From Skeletonema tropicum (taxonomy: Eukaryota; Bacillariophyta; Thalassiosirophyceae; Thalassiosirales; Thalassiosiraceae), in NCBI GenBank assembly GCA_037178625.1, contig CM074129.1, positions 4,463,963-4,527,962 of the forward strand: a stretch of 64,000 bases of DNA. Reading direction: 5' to 3'. Within the stretch, counting starts at the first letter, position 1. Each line of letters starts with the position of its first letter. Below, one piece after another: positions 12,101 through 22,405 of the stretch. A program made the position numbers and the translations under genes. A model generated the notes under the pieces. That model was not told where the DNA came from. It ran no database searches and was given only the letters and a program-made list of their open reading frames with translations.

Positions 12101-12734
12101 CGCATCCAGGCAACACACGCCGTAGTTGTTCTACATCCTCTTCATCAAACTCATTCCGAATCTTCTCTCGTATCAGTGTTGCAGTAGACAATCCTTCCGA
12201 CGAAGATAATCCTCCATTCTTCCTCTCTGCCAAAATATATTTGGCGAGGCTAGCCATGGCATCGGAGAATGCTGAGAGTGGTCTGAGTAATTTCTCATCA
12301 AATTTGCCGGATGCGAAAGCATATCCATTTTTAGCTGCGGGCTCTCCTAAGCCTTTGCGGATGAGAGCAGACTTGCCTGTACCGGATATTCCAGAGACTA
12401 ATATTAGATTGCTGTCATTGTTGGATTCATCACGCCGTTCATAATTTGGAGCAGCAGCATGTTCTTTTTCGTCATTATCCTTCTCATCCTTTTTCTTGGC
12501 CAACTGGCGTATTTTGTTCCGTAATAATTTGATGGCATCATCTCGACCATGTAATTTAAGATCCGATACGCAGAGCTGGGCAATATTGGCTGCTCGTGAG
12601 TTGGCAGTTGATCTTCGGCCGCTTTGGGCAGCTGTGACAACAATATCTGCTAGCTGCTGCGTCGAGGAAGAGGTGCTTCCAACTGACAACGAGCGGTGGC
12701 AGTGGCTGGTTGAGGAGGAGTGGGTGCTGATCAT
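9179..12734 (-). CDS. AAA/STAND-type ATPase with TPR-like C-terminus, one intron
   Basis: Two exons, 12734-11698 and 11594-9179, are joined across a 103-nt intron (11595-11697) with GTAAGTG donor and ATTACAG acceptor. The splice keeps the frame (VP-D-YHPLALH) and gives 1150 residues. A Ser-rich start is followed by a P-loop at about residues 115-122 (GISGTGKS) and a Walker B at about 303-312 (ILFIDDLQWSD), the pattern of AAA_16 'predicted ATPases' (COG3899-like, MalT/STAND architecture). The second exon continues with the winged-helix/sensor region (KKTEGNPFFVLTFLRSL) and then about 700 residues of helical, TPR-like repeats. In diatoms this module often follows a protein kinase domain; none is visible here, so it is either stand-alone or has an unseen 5' exon. 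A signalling or scaffold role is inferred. Confidence 0.85.
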
Positions 12735-13247
12735 ATTATTACTTCCCGGTACAATAACGAACTATGGTACCCTCACTCACCACGTTGATGTCTCGCTACG
12801 CGAGCTAGATACTTCTTGATGGCTAGCTTTGTATCTTATCATGGCAGTGCAGTTTGCTTGAGCAGTTGCATCTACTGATGGCACATGGCACTGCAGTCTA
12901 AAGCGTTCCGTTCCGGTACTAATGTAACGTCGCATGAGATCTTCTACCTTCATGAGACTGGAACTTCAAATGTCATACCGCTTTTGATTTGCTAATAAGC
13001 CTCTTTTTGCCTGTGTCTACAAAATACATAGTTTTACACCTCAATGCAACACTTGTTTTCCGAGAGTACTTAAGTATGTATTTACATAGATTCATACAGG
13101 AGACTTTTCACTTCAATAGTCGTACCGCTTTGAACTAGCTGGCTAAAAGGAGTACAAGCCTGTCTTTTGCGCCTGTGTCTGCGCGAATAGAATCATTTTT
13201 TAGACACCTCACGCTACACTGGTTTTCATGAATAGAAGTTGTACCGC
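12735..13247. other. Upstream region of the ATPase gene with a tandem duplication
   Basis: Two diverged direct copies of a roughly 110-bp segment are visible (about 12968-13075 and 13118-13230). They share 'TACCGCTTT', 'GCCTGTGTCT', 'ACACCTCA' and 'TTTTC-GA' blocks in the same order. No gene was recognised. The right edge is the 3' end of the retroelement array. Confidence 0.5.
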
Positions 13248-13528
13248 GGGAGCGAGCGAAGCGAGCGACCTTACTTCTCTCTATAATCAATATATGAACC
13301 AATATCAGATAAAGTGGTATTACTATATTACCGAAGCGTGGATGACTACGCTTTCGAATTAACTTCTTCAGCGGATAGCAATAGTAATAGTGAGGATAGG
13401 CGGCTTTGTCGATGCAAAGTTGCGAGTCATTTAGCTCTCCCTCGTTGACACGAGTTTTCTCCTTAAATGGATACGTGTCTCTGTGGGGTCATTCCTCGTT
13501 ATCTAAAATAGGTAAGTTTGTACAATTG

Positions 13529-13616
13529 CTTTCCCTCAGCAAGTGTAGCTGCCGGGTAGGCAGCGGAACAAGCTGAGGGAAAGGAAGGGGAGGACTACGA
13601 TTCTGTTGTCCTCCCC
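13529..13616 (-). promoter_or_regulatory. Paired stem-loops at the stop codon and in the 3' UTR of the retroelement
   Basis: Two stem-loops stand side by side. The first (13587-13616) has a perfect 9-bp stem GGGGAGGAC/GTCCTCCCC, with the RT stop codon at the stem-loop edge. The second (13529-13583) has a 12-bp outer stem (CTTTCCCTCAGC/GCTGAGGGAAAG), a symmetric 7x7 internal loop, then a 6-bp stem (GCTGCC/GGCAGC) and a 5-nt loop. The same sequences recur unchanged in copies B, C and D. A role in RT recognition of the template RNA, termination or stability is inferred. Confidence 0.6.
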
Positions 13617-15592
13617 AGGTAGGTACTTACCTCCTCACCTCTGTTTTGAAAGAGGGAGGTTTGAGAGACAATATCTCCAATGTTTTTTGCTCTCTTATAG
13701 CATACTACCATCTTTTCGATTCCGATTGTGTCGCGTAGGGTGGTAGAAAGCTCCTCCTCATATATCTGTTGACAGGTTCGACTAGGGATGTAATGAGGGT
13801 GGAATCGACCGAGTTTCAAATAGATGTTTTTGTCATTATCTGAGGTGGTAGATTCTGAGATGGCTTGGGGCAGTGGAGGTGGGTTGCAGACTTTGTAGTT
13901 TGCATTTACGAACATTCGTTTCAGTTGGTCGAAGTCCCATCCTCTGTCGAGCAAGCGTTGGAAGAATAGTCTTGCTACCTCGACATAGTCTTTTTTATCG
14001 GTGCACTGCCAATAGTATCTCTTGAGTTCGCCAAATATTACCCCTTTCATCGTGTTCCTCTGATGAGCAGAAGATGGCAGTAGGTAGAGGTAGAGGTTCA
14101 TTGGCTTTTGGTATGTCTTAGTTGAGACAATACCTTCTGGCGAAATGGAAATGATTAAGTCTAAGAAGATTCCTTTGTCGGCAGGTTCTTCAACCTTCCA
14201 ACGGAGGATTCCAAAGTCGTTGATGTCTTGCTTGAGGTCGTGAAAGCGCCTAAGGCTTCCAAGCCATAGGACAGATAGGTCATCGACGAAACGTGCAAGG
14301 TCTTGGATTTCTTCCGAATAGCCAGGGAGGAGTCTAATTTTCTCATGCCAGCCATAGTAAAGGCCAGCGTACATGACTGCGACTGATGTACCCATCGCAG
14401 TGCCACATAGTTGTTTGAAAAAGCAGTCTCCAAATTGGGTAATGTTGTTCTTCATAATAAAGCTCAGAGCTTCCAGAATAAGTTTGATGTCCGGGAAGTC
14501 GTCTGGAAGTTGGTTGTTTTCTTTCAGATGGTTGAGCCATACTCCGATGATTTCGATGCCATGATTGATAGTGATATTGTCGTACATGGCGGTAGCATCA
14601 GCAGTAATAATCTTCGTCCCTGCTGGCCATTGTTTGTTAGTCAGTCGGGCGTGATATTCTTTGCTGTCTTTGATGGTCGACGGAATAAATTGAACAAGTT
14701 TTTGCAACTCGTAGTCTAGCCACTTGCTAATACTCTCAGGTCCAGTTCCACATTTAGCGTTAACTGGTCGGAGGGCGGTAGGTGTTTTATGGACTTTTGC
14801 GGTTGCTCTGAATCTTCCTTGCCTGCTACCAGCGGCTTCATAGCACTTGTTGATGTAAATCTTGATGTGCTCTGGGATCGCTGCTGAGTTCTTGATACTG
14901 CCTACTTTATATGCCATCAAATTGAGTTGCCTCCGAAGTGCAATTCGATTGAGGTACTCATATTGGCTCTCCTTCCCAAGGAAAGCTTTGAGGCACCATC
15001 GAATGTATACAGAACGTTCGATAATGACAGGCCCTAAATTTTTGTCTGCGAAGATAATGATCAGATTGGGGTTGTTCTTGAGGCTATATAGTACTGAGAA
15101 CTCTTGTTTAGAAAGATTCGGTTGAGACCATTTACTGGCGAATTTGGCGTGCTCTTGTCTAAGTCGATCTGAGAAACGTTTGATGCCTGCTTCCACTTCT
15201 GCATTAGCTAGGGGTGGGTCGTATCGTTCTTCTCGACTTTTCTTAAAATGTAACTTAGGGATATATGGATGTTGCGGTTTGGTTGGATCGTCTACATGAA
15301 TATTCTTCCAGTAGTTTCGATTTCTGATATCCCATCCAAAGTCACCGATGATCTCTTCAATGTTATTTGTTGGATATGGTGCGAGGATGCCGAAGTTAAG
15401 TCCTCTGCCCAGCACCTTTCTAGTTCCGATAGGGAGTTTGGTTGTTGGTTTACACAGATTGTGAAGAGTGAGATTCTTTGCCGGATTTAGCGCATGCTCC
15501 AATGGTAGATGTTCCAGATAATTGATAAGATTTGTGTGTGGTGGGAGCGATGGATCTGCTAGGAAGCCGTCTCTTCTATGGATATTATGCAT
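13595..15592 (-). CDS. Reverse transcriptase of the Penelope-like element (copy A)
   Basis: 665 residues from the first Met; the frame stays open upstream and overlaps the end of ORF1. RT motifs in order: FADKNLGPVII; ATAKVHKTPTALRPV; ITADATAMYDNI (motif A, near residue 332); QLCGTAMGTS (motif B, near 399); ARFVDDLSVLW (catalytic FVDD, near 435); GIFLDLIISI; and KTYQKPMNLYLYLLPSSAH. The K-V-H-K and AMG-S signatures and the YxKPxNxYxYL block are those of Penelope-like elements rather than LINE or LTR enzymes. After the RT core there is a thumb-like helical region but no GIY-YIG nuclease signature, so this would belong with the endonuclease-lacking group. The frame is intact and could encode an active enzyme. 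Confidence 0.8.
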   Translation of the reverse strand: MHNIHRRDGFLADPSLPPHTNLINYLEHLPLEHALNPAKNLTLHNLCKPTTKLPIGTRKVLGRGLNFGILAPYPTNNIEEIIGDFGWDIRNRNYWKNIHVDDPTKPQHPYIPKLHFKKSREERYDPPLANAEVEAGIKRFSDRLRQEHAKFASKWSQPNLSKQEFSVLYSLKNNPNLIIIFADKNLGPVIIERSVYIRWCLKAFLGKESQYEYLNRIALRRQLNLMAYKVGSIKNSAAIPEHIKIYINKCYEAAGSRQGRFRATAKVHKTPTALRPVNAKCGTGPESISKWLDYELQKLVQFIPSTIKDSKEYHARLTNKQWPAGTKIITADATAMYDNITINHGIEIIGVWLNHLKENNQLPDDFPDIKLILEALSFIMKNNITQFGDCFFKQLCGTAMGTSVAVMYAGLYYGWHEKIRLLPGYSEEIQDLARFVDDLSVLWLGSLRRFHDLKQDINDFGILRWKVEEPADKGIFLDLIISISPEGIVSTKTYQKPMNLYLYLLPSSAHQRNTMKGVIFGELKRYYWQCTDKKDYVEVARLFFQRLLDRGWDFDQLKRMFVNANYKVCNPPPLPQAISESTTSDNDKNIYLKLGRFHPHYIPSRTCQQIYEEELSTTLRDTIGIEKMVVCYKRAKNIGDIVSQTSLFQNRGEEVSTYLGRTTES

Positions 15593-15654
15593 TATGATGT
15601 CAAGTTTTTGTTGGGCTAGGTTATTGTAATATCGGTCTCTTGAGGCAGTACGTC

Positions 15655-16446
15655 TTAGTTCCTTCTGCCTCCTCTTCCTCTCCCTCTGCCGCCTCCTCCT
15701 CGATGGTTTCTTCCTCTTCCACTTCCTCTTCCCCTTCCCCTTCCTGCATGGGAGTTGGGGTTGTTGTTGTTGTTGGAGGATGATTCGGCATTCTTCTGCT
15801 GCTGCGAATTTGATTGCTGTCCTTGTTTCTTCGAATTCTTCTTCGATTTGTTTCTTTTGGACTGACCATTGTTTGTGGGCTTTGTATCCTGGGACGTTTT
15901 GGATTTGCCCGAAGATTTTTTTTGGCTTTCTTTCCTCCGTGCACTTTTCTGCTCTTCCGATTTCAGATTCTTCGCTACTCTAACAGTGAGCGTGTCAGCA
16001 AGCTCTTCAACAAGCTTTTCAGGGTTATCCTTGAGATCTTCAAGGTTCAGGGTGACTTGACGGTTGGCTTCCTCTTGCTTTTTTGACTTGGAACGAATTA
16101 CAGCGTCTTTGTTAACGATTCGATGGATCTCTGCCTGTCTATACTCCTCCCAGAAAGGGAGGGTCATGAGGGGCCAGAGTTCAGTAAGCACGTTCTTGGT
16201 CTTAGTGATAACTGTTTTGCAGACTACGTTATTAGTGAGGGGATTCACTTCTGCTTCCTCCATCGTAGCATCGGCTGTATCGGGAGGGGGTTGGGTCAGG
16301 GGAGGTTCCTCCTCCGTCCCACCAGCTGTATTTGTGGGAGGTGGTTCGTCCTCCTTAGGCACGGGGACGTGGTGGAGTTCAGCGTAGGCGGCAGCAAAGG
16401 CTTCAGCTGATTTGAACTGGTATTTTGCAGCATCTTCATCCATCAT
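15655..16446 (-). CDS. ORF1 (nucleic-acid-binding, gag-like) of the Penelope-like element
   Basis: 263 residues. The N-terminal half is acidic and Pro-rich with a helical segment (TELWPLMTLPFWEEYRQAEIHRIVNK). The C-terminal half is strongly basic, with Lys/Ser/Gln-rich linkers, and ends in an RGG-like tail (GRGRGRGSGRGRNHRGGGG), a typical RNA-binding composition. It ends at 15655 while the RT frame is already open through the overlap, which suggests the RT is made by ribosomal frameshifting or reinitiation. Only copy A retains this ORF. The start is the first ATG of the element; a longer N-terminus may have been lost by 5' truncation. Confidence 0.7.
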   Translation of the reverse strand: MMDEDAAKYQFKSAEAFAAAYAELHHVPVPKEDEPPPTNTAGGTEEEPPLTQPPPDTADATMEEAEVNPLTNNVVCKTVITKTKNVLTELWPLMTLPFWEEYRQAEIHRIVNKDAVIRSKSKKQEEANRQVTLNLEDLKDNPEKLVEELADTLTVRVAKNLKSEEQKSARRKESQKKSSGKSKTSQDTKPTNNGQSKRNKSKKNSKKQGQQSNSQQQKNAESSSNNNNNPNSHAGRGRGRGSGRGRNHRGGGGRGRGRGGRRN

Positions 16447-16449
16447 ATT

Positions 16450-18492
16450 GGGAGCGAGCGAAGCGAGCGACCTTACTTCTCTCTATAATCAATATATGAA
16501 CCAATATCAGATAAAGTGGTATTACTATATTACCGAAGCGTGGATGACTACGCTTTCGAATTAACTTCTTCAGCGGATAGCAATAGTAATAGTGAGGATA
16601 GGCGGCTTTGTCGATGCAAAGTTGCGAGTCATTTAGCTCTCCCTCGTTGACACGAGTTTTCTCCTTAAATGGATACGTGTCTCTGTGGGGTCATTCCTCG
16701 TTATCTAAAATAGGTAAGTTTGTACAATTGCTTTCCCTCAGCAAGTGTAGCTGCCGGGTAGGCAGCGGAACAAGCTGAGGGAAAGGAAGGGGAGGACTAC
16801 GATTCTGTTGTCCTCCCCAGGTAGGTACTTACCTCCTCACCTCTGTTTTGAAAGAGGGAGGTTTGAGAGACAATATCTCCAATGTTTTTTGCTCTCTTAT
16901 AGCATACTAGCCATCTTTTCGATTCCGATTGTGTCGCGTAGGGTGGTAGAAAGCTCCTCCTCATATATCTGTTGACAGGTTCGACTAGGGATGTAATGAG
17001 GGTGGAATCGACCGAGTTTCAAATAGATGTTTTTGTCATTATCTGAGGTGGTAGATTCTGAGATGGCTTGGGGCAGTGGAGGTGGGTTGCAGACTTTGTA
17101 GTTTGCATTTACGAACATTCGTTTCAGTTGGTCGAAGTCCCATCCTCTGTCGAGCAAGCGTTGGAAGAATAGTCTTGCTACCTCGACATAGTCTTTTTTA
17201 TCGGTGCACTGCCAATAGTATCTCTTGAGTTCGCCAAATATTACCCCTTTCATCGTGTTCCTCTGATGAGCAGAAGATGGCAGTAGGTAGAGGTAGAGGT
17301 TCATTGGCTTTTGGTATGTCTTAGTTGAGACAATACCTTCTGGCGAAATGGAAATGATTAAGTCTAAGAAGATTCCTTTGTCGGCAGGTTCTTCAACCTT
17401 CCAACGGAGGATTCCAAAGTCGTTGATGTCTTGCTTGAGGTCGTGAAAGCGCCTAAGGCTTCCAAGCCATAGGATAGATAGGTCATCGACGAAACGTGCA
17501 AGGTCTTGGATTTCTTCCGAATAGCCAGGGAGGAGTCTAATTTTCTCATGCCAGCCATAGTAAAGGCCAGCGTACATGACTGCGACTGATGTACCCATCG
17601 CAGTGCCACATAGTTGTTTGAAAAAGCAGTCTCCAAATTGGGTAATGTTGTTCTTCATAATAAAGCTCAGAGCTTCCAGAATAAGTTTGATGTCCGGGAA
17701 GTCGTCTGGAAGTTGGTTGTTTTCTTTCAGATGGTTGAGCCATACTCCGATGATTTCGATGCCATGATTGATAGTGATATTGTCGTACATGGCGGTAGCA
17801 TCAGCAGTAATAATCTTCGTCCCTGCTGGCCATTGTTTGTTAGTCAGTCGGGCGTGATATTCTTTGCTGTCTTTGATGGTCGACGGGATAAATTGAACAA
17901 GTTTTTGCAACTCGTAGTCTAGCCACTTGCTAATACTCTCAGGTCCAGTTCCACATTTAGCGTTAACTGGTCGGAGGGCGGTAGGTGTTTTATGGACTTT
18001 TGCGGTTGCTCTGAATCTTCCTTGCCTGCTACCAGCGGCTTCATAGCACTTGTTGATGTAAATCTTGATGTGCTCTGGGATCGCTGCTGAGTTCTTGATA
18101 CTGCCTACTTTATATGCCATCAAATTGAGTTGCCTCCGAAGTGCAATTCGATTGAGGTACTCATATTGGCTCTCCTTCCCAAGGAAAGCTTTGAGGCACC
18201 ATCGAATGTATACAGAACGTTCGATAATGACAGGCCCTAAATTTTTGTCTGCGAAGATAATGATCAGATTGGGGTTGTTCTTGAGGCTATATAGTACTGA
18301 GAACTCTTGTTTAGAAAGATTCGGTTGAGACCATTTACTGGCGAATTTGGCGTGCTCTTGTCTAAGTCGATCTGAGAAACGTTTGATGCCTGCTTCCACT
18401 TCTGCATTAGCTAGGGGTGGGTCGTATCGTTCTTCTCGACTTTTCTTAAAATGTAACTTAGGGATATATGGATGTTGCGGTTTGGTTGGATC
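16450..18492 (-). mobile_element. Penelope-like copy B, 5'-truncated
   Basis: Its 3' end abuts the 5' edge of copy A at 16449/16450. It carries most of the RT (16897-18399) and is cut at its 5' side within the region corresponding to about 15288 of copy A. A one-base insertion near 16908 changes the C-terminus of the RT frame (GIEKMASML then stop), so the last ~45 residues are lost. Otherwise it is almost identical to copy A. Confidence 0.85.
16897..18399 (-). pseudogene. Reverse transcriptase of copy B, truncated at both ends
   Basis: 500 residues of the same reverse transcriptase as copy A, beginning at an internal Met (MEAGIKRFSDRLRQ). It lacks about 145 N-terminal residues because of the 5' truncation and has an altered C-terminus from the one-base insertion near 16908. 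All RT core motifs including FVDD are present. Without a promoter or ORF1 it is unlikely to be used. Confidence 0.75.
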
Positions 18493-18898
18493 GGGAGCGA
18501 GCGAAGCGAGCGACCTTACTTCTCTCTATAATCAATATATGAACCAATATCAGATAAAGTGGTATTACTATATTACCGAAGCGTGGATGACTACGCTTTC
18601 GAATTAACTTCTTCAGCGGATAGCAATAGTAATAGTGAGGATAGGCGGCTTTGTCGATGCAAAGTTGCGAGTCATTTAGCTCTCCCTCGTTGACACGAGT
18701 TTTCTCCTTAAATGGATACGTGTCTCTGTGGGGTCATTCCTCGTTATCTAAAATAGGTAAGTTTGTACAATTGCTTTCCCTCAGCAAGTGTAGCTGCCGG
18801 GTAGGCAGCGGAACAAGCTGAGGGAAAGGAAGGGGAGGACTACGATTCTGTTGTCCTCCCCAGGTAGGTACTTACCTCCTCACCTCTGTTTTGAAAGA
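18493..18898 (-). mobile_element. Penelope-like copy C, 3' UTR remnant
   Basis: Contains the GC-rich 3' tail, the whole 3' UTR with both stem-loops and only the last few codons of the RT, then stops where copy D's 3' tail begins. Confidence 0.85.
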
Positions 18899-20322
18899 GG
18901 GAGCGAGCGAAGCGAGCGACCTTACTTCTCTCTATAATCAATATATGAACCAATATCAGATAAAGTGGTATTACTATATTACCGAAGCGTGGATGACTAC
19001 GCTTTCGAATTAACTTCTTCAGCGGATAGCAATAGTAATAGTGAGGATAGGCGGCTTTGTCGATGCAAAGTTGCGAGTCATTTAGCTCTCCCTCGTTGAC
19101 ACGAGTTTTCTCCTTAAATGGATACGTGTCTCTGTGGGGTCATTCCTCGTTATCTAAAATAGGTAAGTTTGTACAATTGCTTTCCCTCAGCAAGTGTAGC
19201 TGCCGGGTAGGCAGCGGAACAAGCTGAGGGAAAGGAAGGGGAGGACTACGATTCTGTTGTCCTCCCCAGGTAGGTACTTACCTCCTCACCTCTGTTTTGA
19301 AAGAGGGAGGTTTGAGAGACAATATCTCCAATGTTTTTTGCTCTCTTATAGCATACTAGCATCTTTTCGATTCCGATTGTGTCGCGTAGGGTGGTAGAAA
19401 GCTCCTCCTCATATATCTGTTGACAGGTTCGACTAGGGATGTAATGAGGGTGGAATCGACCGAGTTTCAAATAGATGTTTTTGTCATTATCTGAGGTGGT
19501 AGATTCTGAGATGGCTTGGGGCAGTGGAGGTGGGTTGCAGACTTTGTAGTTTGCATTTACGAACATTCGTTTCAGTTGGTCGAAGTCCCATCCTCTGTCG
19601 AGCAAGCGTTGGAAGAATAGTCTTGCTACCTCGACATAGTCTTTTTTATCGGTGCACTGCCAATAGTATCTCTTGAGTTCGCCAAATATTACCCCTTTCA
19701 TCGTGTTCCTCTGATGAGCAGAAGATGGCAGTAGGTAGAGGTAGAGGTTCATTGGCTTTTGGTATGTCTTAGTTGAGACAATACCTTCTGGCGAAATGGA
19801 AATGATTAAGTCTAAGAAGATTCCTTTGTCGGCAGGTTCTTCAACCTTCCAACGGAGGATTCCAAAGTCGTTGATGTCTTGCTTGAGGTCGTGAAAGCGC
19901 CTAAGGCTTCCAAGCCATAGGACAGATAGGTCATCGACGAAACGTGCAAGGTCTTGGATTTCTTCCGAATAGCCAGGGAGGAGTCTAATTTTCTCATGCC
20001 AGCCATAGTAAAGGCCAGCGTACATGACTGCGACTGATGTACCCATCGCAGTGCCACATAGTTGTTTGAAAAAGCAGTCTCCAAATTGGGTAATGTTGTT
20101 CTTCATAATAAAGCTCAGAGCTTCCAGAATAAGTTTGATGTCCGGGAAGTCGTCTGGAAGTTGGTTGTTTTCTTTCAGATGGTTGAGCCATACTCCGATG
20201 ATTTCGATGCCATGATTGATAGTGATATTGTCGTACATGGCGGTAGCATCAGCAGTAATAATCTTCGTCCCTGCTGGCCATTGTTTGTTAGTCAGTCGGG
20301 CGTGATATTCTTTGCTGTCTTT
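18899..20322 (-). mobile_element. Penelope-like copy D, 5'-truncated
   Basis: Complete 3' UTR plus the C-terminal half of the RT (open from about 20320 to 19246). The cut lies just upstream of motif A (KDSKEYHARLTNK region). The C-terminus reads GIEKMLVCYKRAKNIGD, in frame as in copy A. Confidence 0.85.
19246..20238 (-). pseudogene. Reverse transcriptase C-terminal half of copy D
   Basis: 330 residues from MYDNITINHGIEI (motif A) through FVDD to the normal C-terminus. The N-terminal half is absent because the element is 5'-truncated at 20322. Confidence 0.75.
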
Positions 20323-20637
20323 GGGAGCGAGCGAAGCGAGCGACCTTACTTCTCTCTATAATCAATATATGAACCAATATCAGATAAAGTGGTATTACTA
20401 TATTACCGAAGCGTGGATGACTACGCTTTCGAATTAACTTCTTCAGCGGATAGCAATAGTAATAGTGAGGATAGGCGGCTTTGTCGATGCAAAGTTGCGA
20501 GTCATTTAGCTCTCCCTCGTTGACACGAGTTTTCTCCTTAAATGGATACGTGTCTCTGTGGGGTCATTCCTCGTTATCTAAAATAGGTAAGTTTGTACAA
20601 TTGCTTTCCCTCAGCAAGTGTAGCTGCCGGGTAGGCA
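20323..20637 (-). mobile_element. Penelope-like copy E, 3' UTR remnant
   Basis: The outermost piece of the array: only the 3' tail and UTR, cut within the apical loop region of the second stem-loop (after GTAGGCA at 20637). Unrelated sequence follows. Confidence 0.85.
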
Positions 20638-21820
20638 TCTGTGATGCCAGATAGACGTTGCTTCTTGCTTTTAGACTTACATCACACTAGAGAAATACTT
20701 TTTAAGTGTGTTGTTGTGATTTGCGTCATTTTTATGAGAGAGACCTTACTAACCGATGGTACCTACGGCTAAATCCCTCTGGCTCAAGAGAAAGGGCTGC
20801 ACTCTATAACTATAAAAAGGCAAGCGAAAGTAATAGTAATAGTCTGCTTGCCATTATCCAATGTTCTAGCTGCAAATCTTGGACATGATGACTCAATACA
20901 AGCGCTGATGGCGTTTTCCAAAAATGGAGTAGTAAGCAAAGGTCTAAAATGTATGGTCAGCCCAGCCTTTTTTGCCAATTTGTTATATTTCTCACTGCCA
21001 CAGGTAGGGGCTAACCTACTATCCATGCTCATGCTTAAAATGCTCCTCTCGTTGAGCAGACTTTAAATCCTTGACGTGCTTCTCTAGAGCGGGATTTAGG
21101 ATATCCCCAAATATAGCCCCTTCTCCCAATTTATACCTACTAGCCGGTCTTCAGCGACCAAGAACCATTCACGTCACAATGATTCCGAAACAGCTCAGGC
21201 TCAGGGACGATGCGGATTTGAACTCCTCTCACTCTCGCTCAGCTTTCCATAGCCATGTTGAACATTTTTGAGCTCAAATACTCGCTGAGAACTAACATGC
21301 TGACTGGGTGACCATACACTTAGCCAAAGACGACTTTGCAGTTACATAGTTACAAAGACGATTTTGCTACAGCCCTCATGCATATCAGGCTGCTGCTGAT
21401 GTAACTAACAAAAAGTCTATAAATGGATGCAGCAGCAAAAGGGTGGGCAGCAATGGACTGATTAGAAGACAATTTAGATGAGCTCAAAGTAAATCCTTGT
21501 GAACTTCAGCTTCAGAATCAGAATATCATTGATAAAGCAATAAGTCTCCAGAAGGCCTTTCTGAAGGTAGTTGAGCCAGCAGTGCGGGCTCTCAAAGGTA
21601 TTGCATTACATGGAACGTGGTCAATATAGATGAAAAAAAATAAACTTGGAAGTAAATGCTCTGCTGTCCTGGCGTAGAAAATGATTTACGTTTACGTCAA
21701 CTTGGCGGGTGCCTGGCCTCCTACCAAGTCGATGATGCAAAGATATATTGCTATTACAAAGCATAAAGCTGCAAACCACACCACCACAGCATGACTTCTG
21801 TAAGATTTGCAGACAAAAAT
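20638..21820. other. Mostly non-coding; contains a Sel1 gene relic
   Basis: No intact gene was seen. The only recognisable content is the Sel1-repeat fragment at 20848-20940, listed separately. Confidence 0.5.
20848..20940 (+). pseudogene. Sel1-repeat gene fragment
   Basis: The frame reads NVLAANLGHDDSIQALMAFS followed by KNGVVSK. This closely matches the last Sel1 repeat of the MYND/Sel1 protein at 31990-32934 (IIAANLGHDESIQILRDCYK). Both sides have lost similarity. It is a small relic of that family on the opposite strand. Confidence 0.6.
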
Positions 21821-22300
21821 TTAAAATGTGTTGATGCGACTGCGACATTTTAGTGCCTGCTACATCGGCGTTCAAAAATCTGTTCTGTGTAGTAGCGACT
21901 AGAGTGTGGTGACTGGGGGGACAACTGCATCATCATCATCTAATAATGCTGTTGCTGCTGGTCATCATGCTTCGAATCAGAATCATCAGGCACTGTTGAT
22001 GAATCAAAGAGTAGGGGGAACTGCTTCATCAACAAAAGCAACAGCTGTAGCAGCATCACAAAAGACTGCGCCAACTGCACCCATGTCCTATCAGGAACGA
22101 CAGCGATTGTTGCATCAAAAGTATCATGCTGCCAATAATAATAATCATACTACTGCAGCAGCACCAATCATGACAACTTCGGTAGGAAAGGGAGGATCAA
22201 TAATGAGAGTGACGATGCGGTGGTGGATCATGATAGAGAGATCATTATCATTATATTTGACAATCAACCAAGTAGGAAATCTTAGTATGTTCAGTTAGAT
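21821..22300 (+). pseudogene. Truncated and internally deleted copy of the myotubularin gene 5' end
   Basis: 21821-21905 matches the promoter region of the phosphatase gene (about 26835-26915). It is then joined directly to exon sequence equivalent to 27690 onward (TGGTTASSSSNNAVAAG...), deleting about 0.7 kb including the start codon. The frame continues to GKGGSIMRVTMRWW, where it leaves the parental sequence, and stops at 22298. It is the most distant of three tandem copies. Confidence 0.75.
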
Positions 22301-22405
22301 GATGTAAATAAAGTAGTAAGCGACATCATAAGTAGCATTCAAGGATACCAACACTATTACCGTACCCTTTCATTCTATACTGCAAATTCACCTTTTCCTT
22401 CCTAA

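Larger units (their letters stand above)
13248..16449 (-). mobile_element. Penelope-like retroelement copy A (longest copy)
   Basis: Oriented on the minus strand: 5' edge near 16449, ORF1 16446-15655, reverse transcriptase ORF ending at 13595, then a 0.35-kb 3' UTR ending in a GC-rich tail (GGTCGCTCGCTTCGCTCGCT) at 13248. The 5' edge lies only three bases before the ORF1 start codon, so this copy too is probably 5'-truncated and has lost its own promoter. It shares near-identical sequence with copies B-E, which continue the array to 20637. Confidence 0.85.

Noticed and set aside
13248..13594. Hammerhead ribozyme in the retroelement UTR
   Set aside because: The conserved CUGAUGA...GAAA core was not found on either strand.
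13248..15592. Classification of the array's RT as a LINE or an LTR retroelement
   Set aside because: The KVHK, AMGTS and YxKPxNxYxYL motifs fit Penelope-like RTs; there is no APE or REL endonuclease, no integrase and no RNase H.
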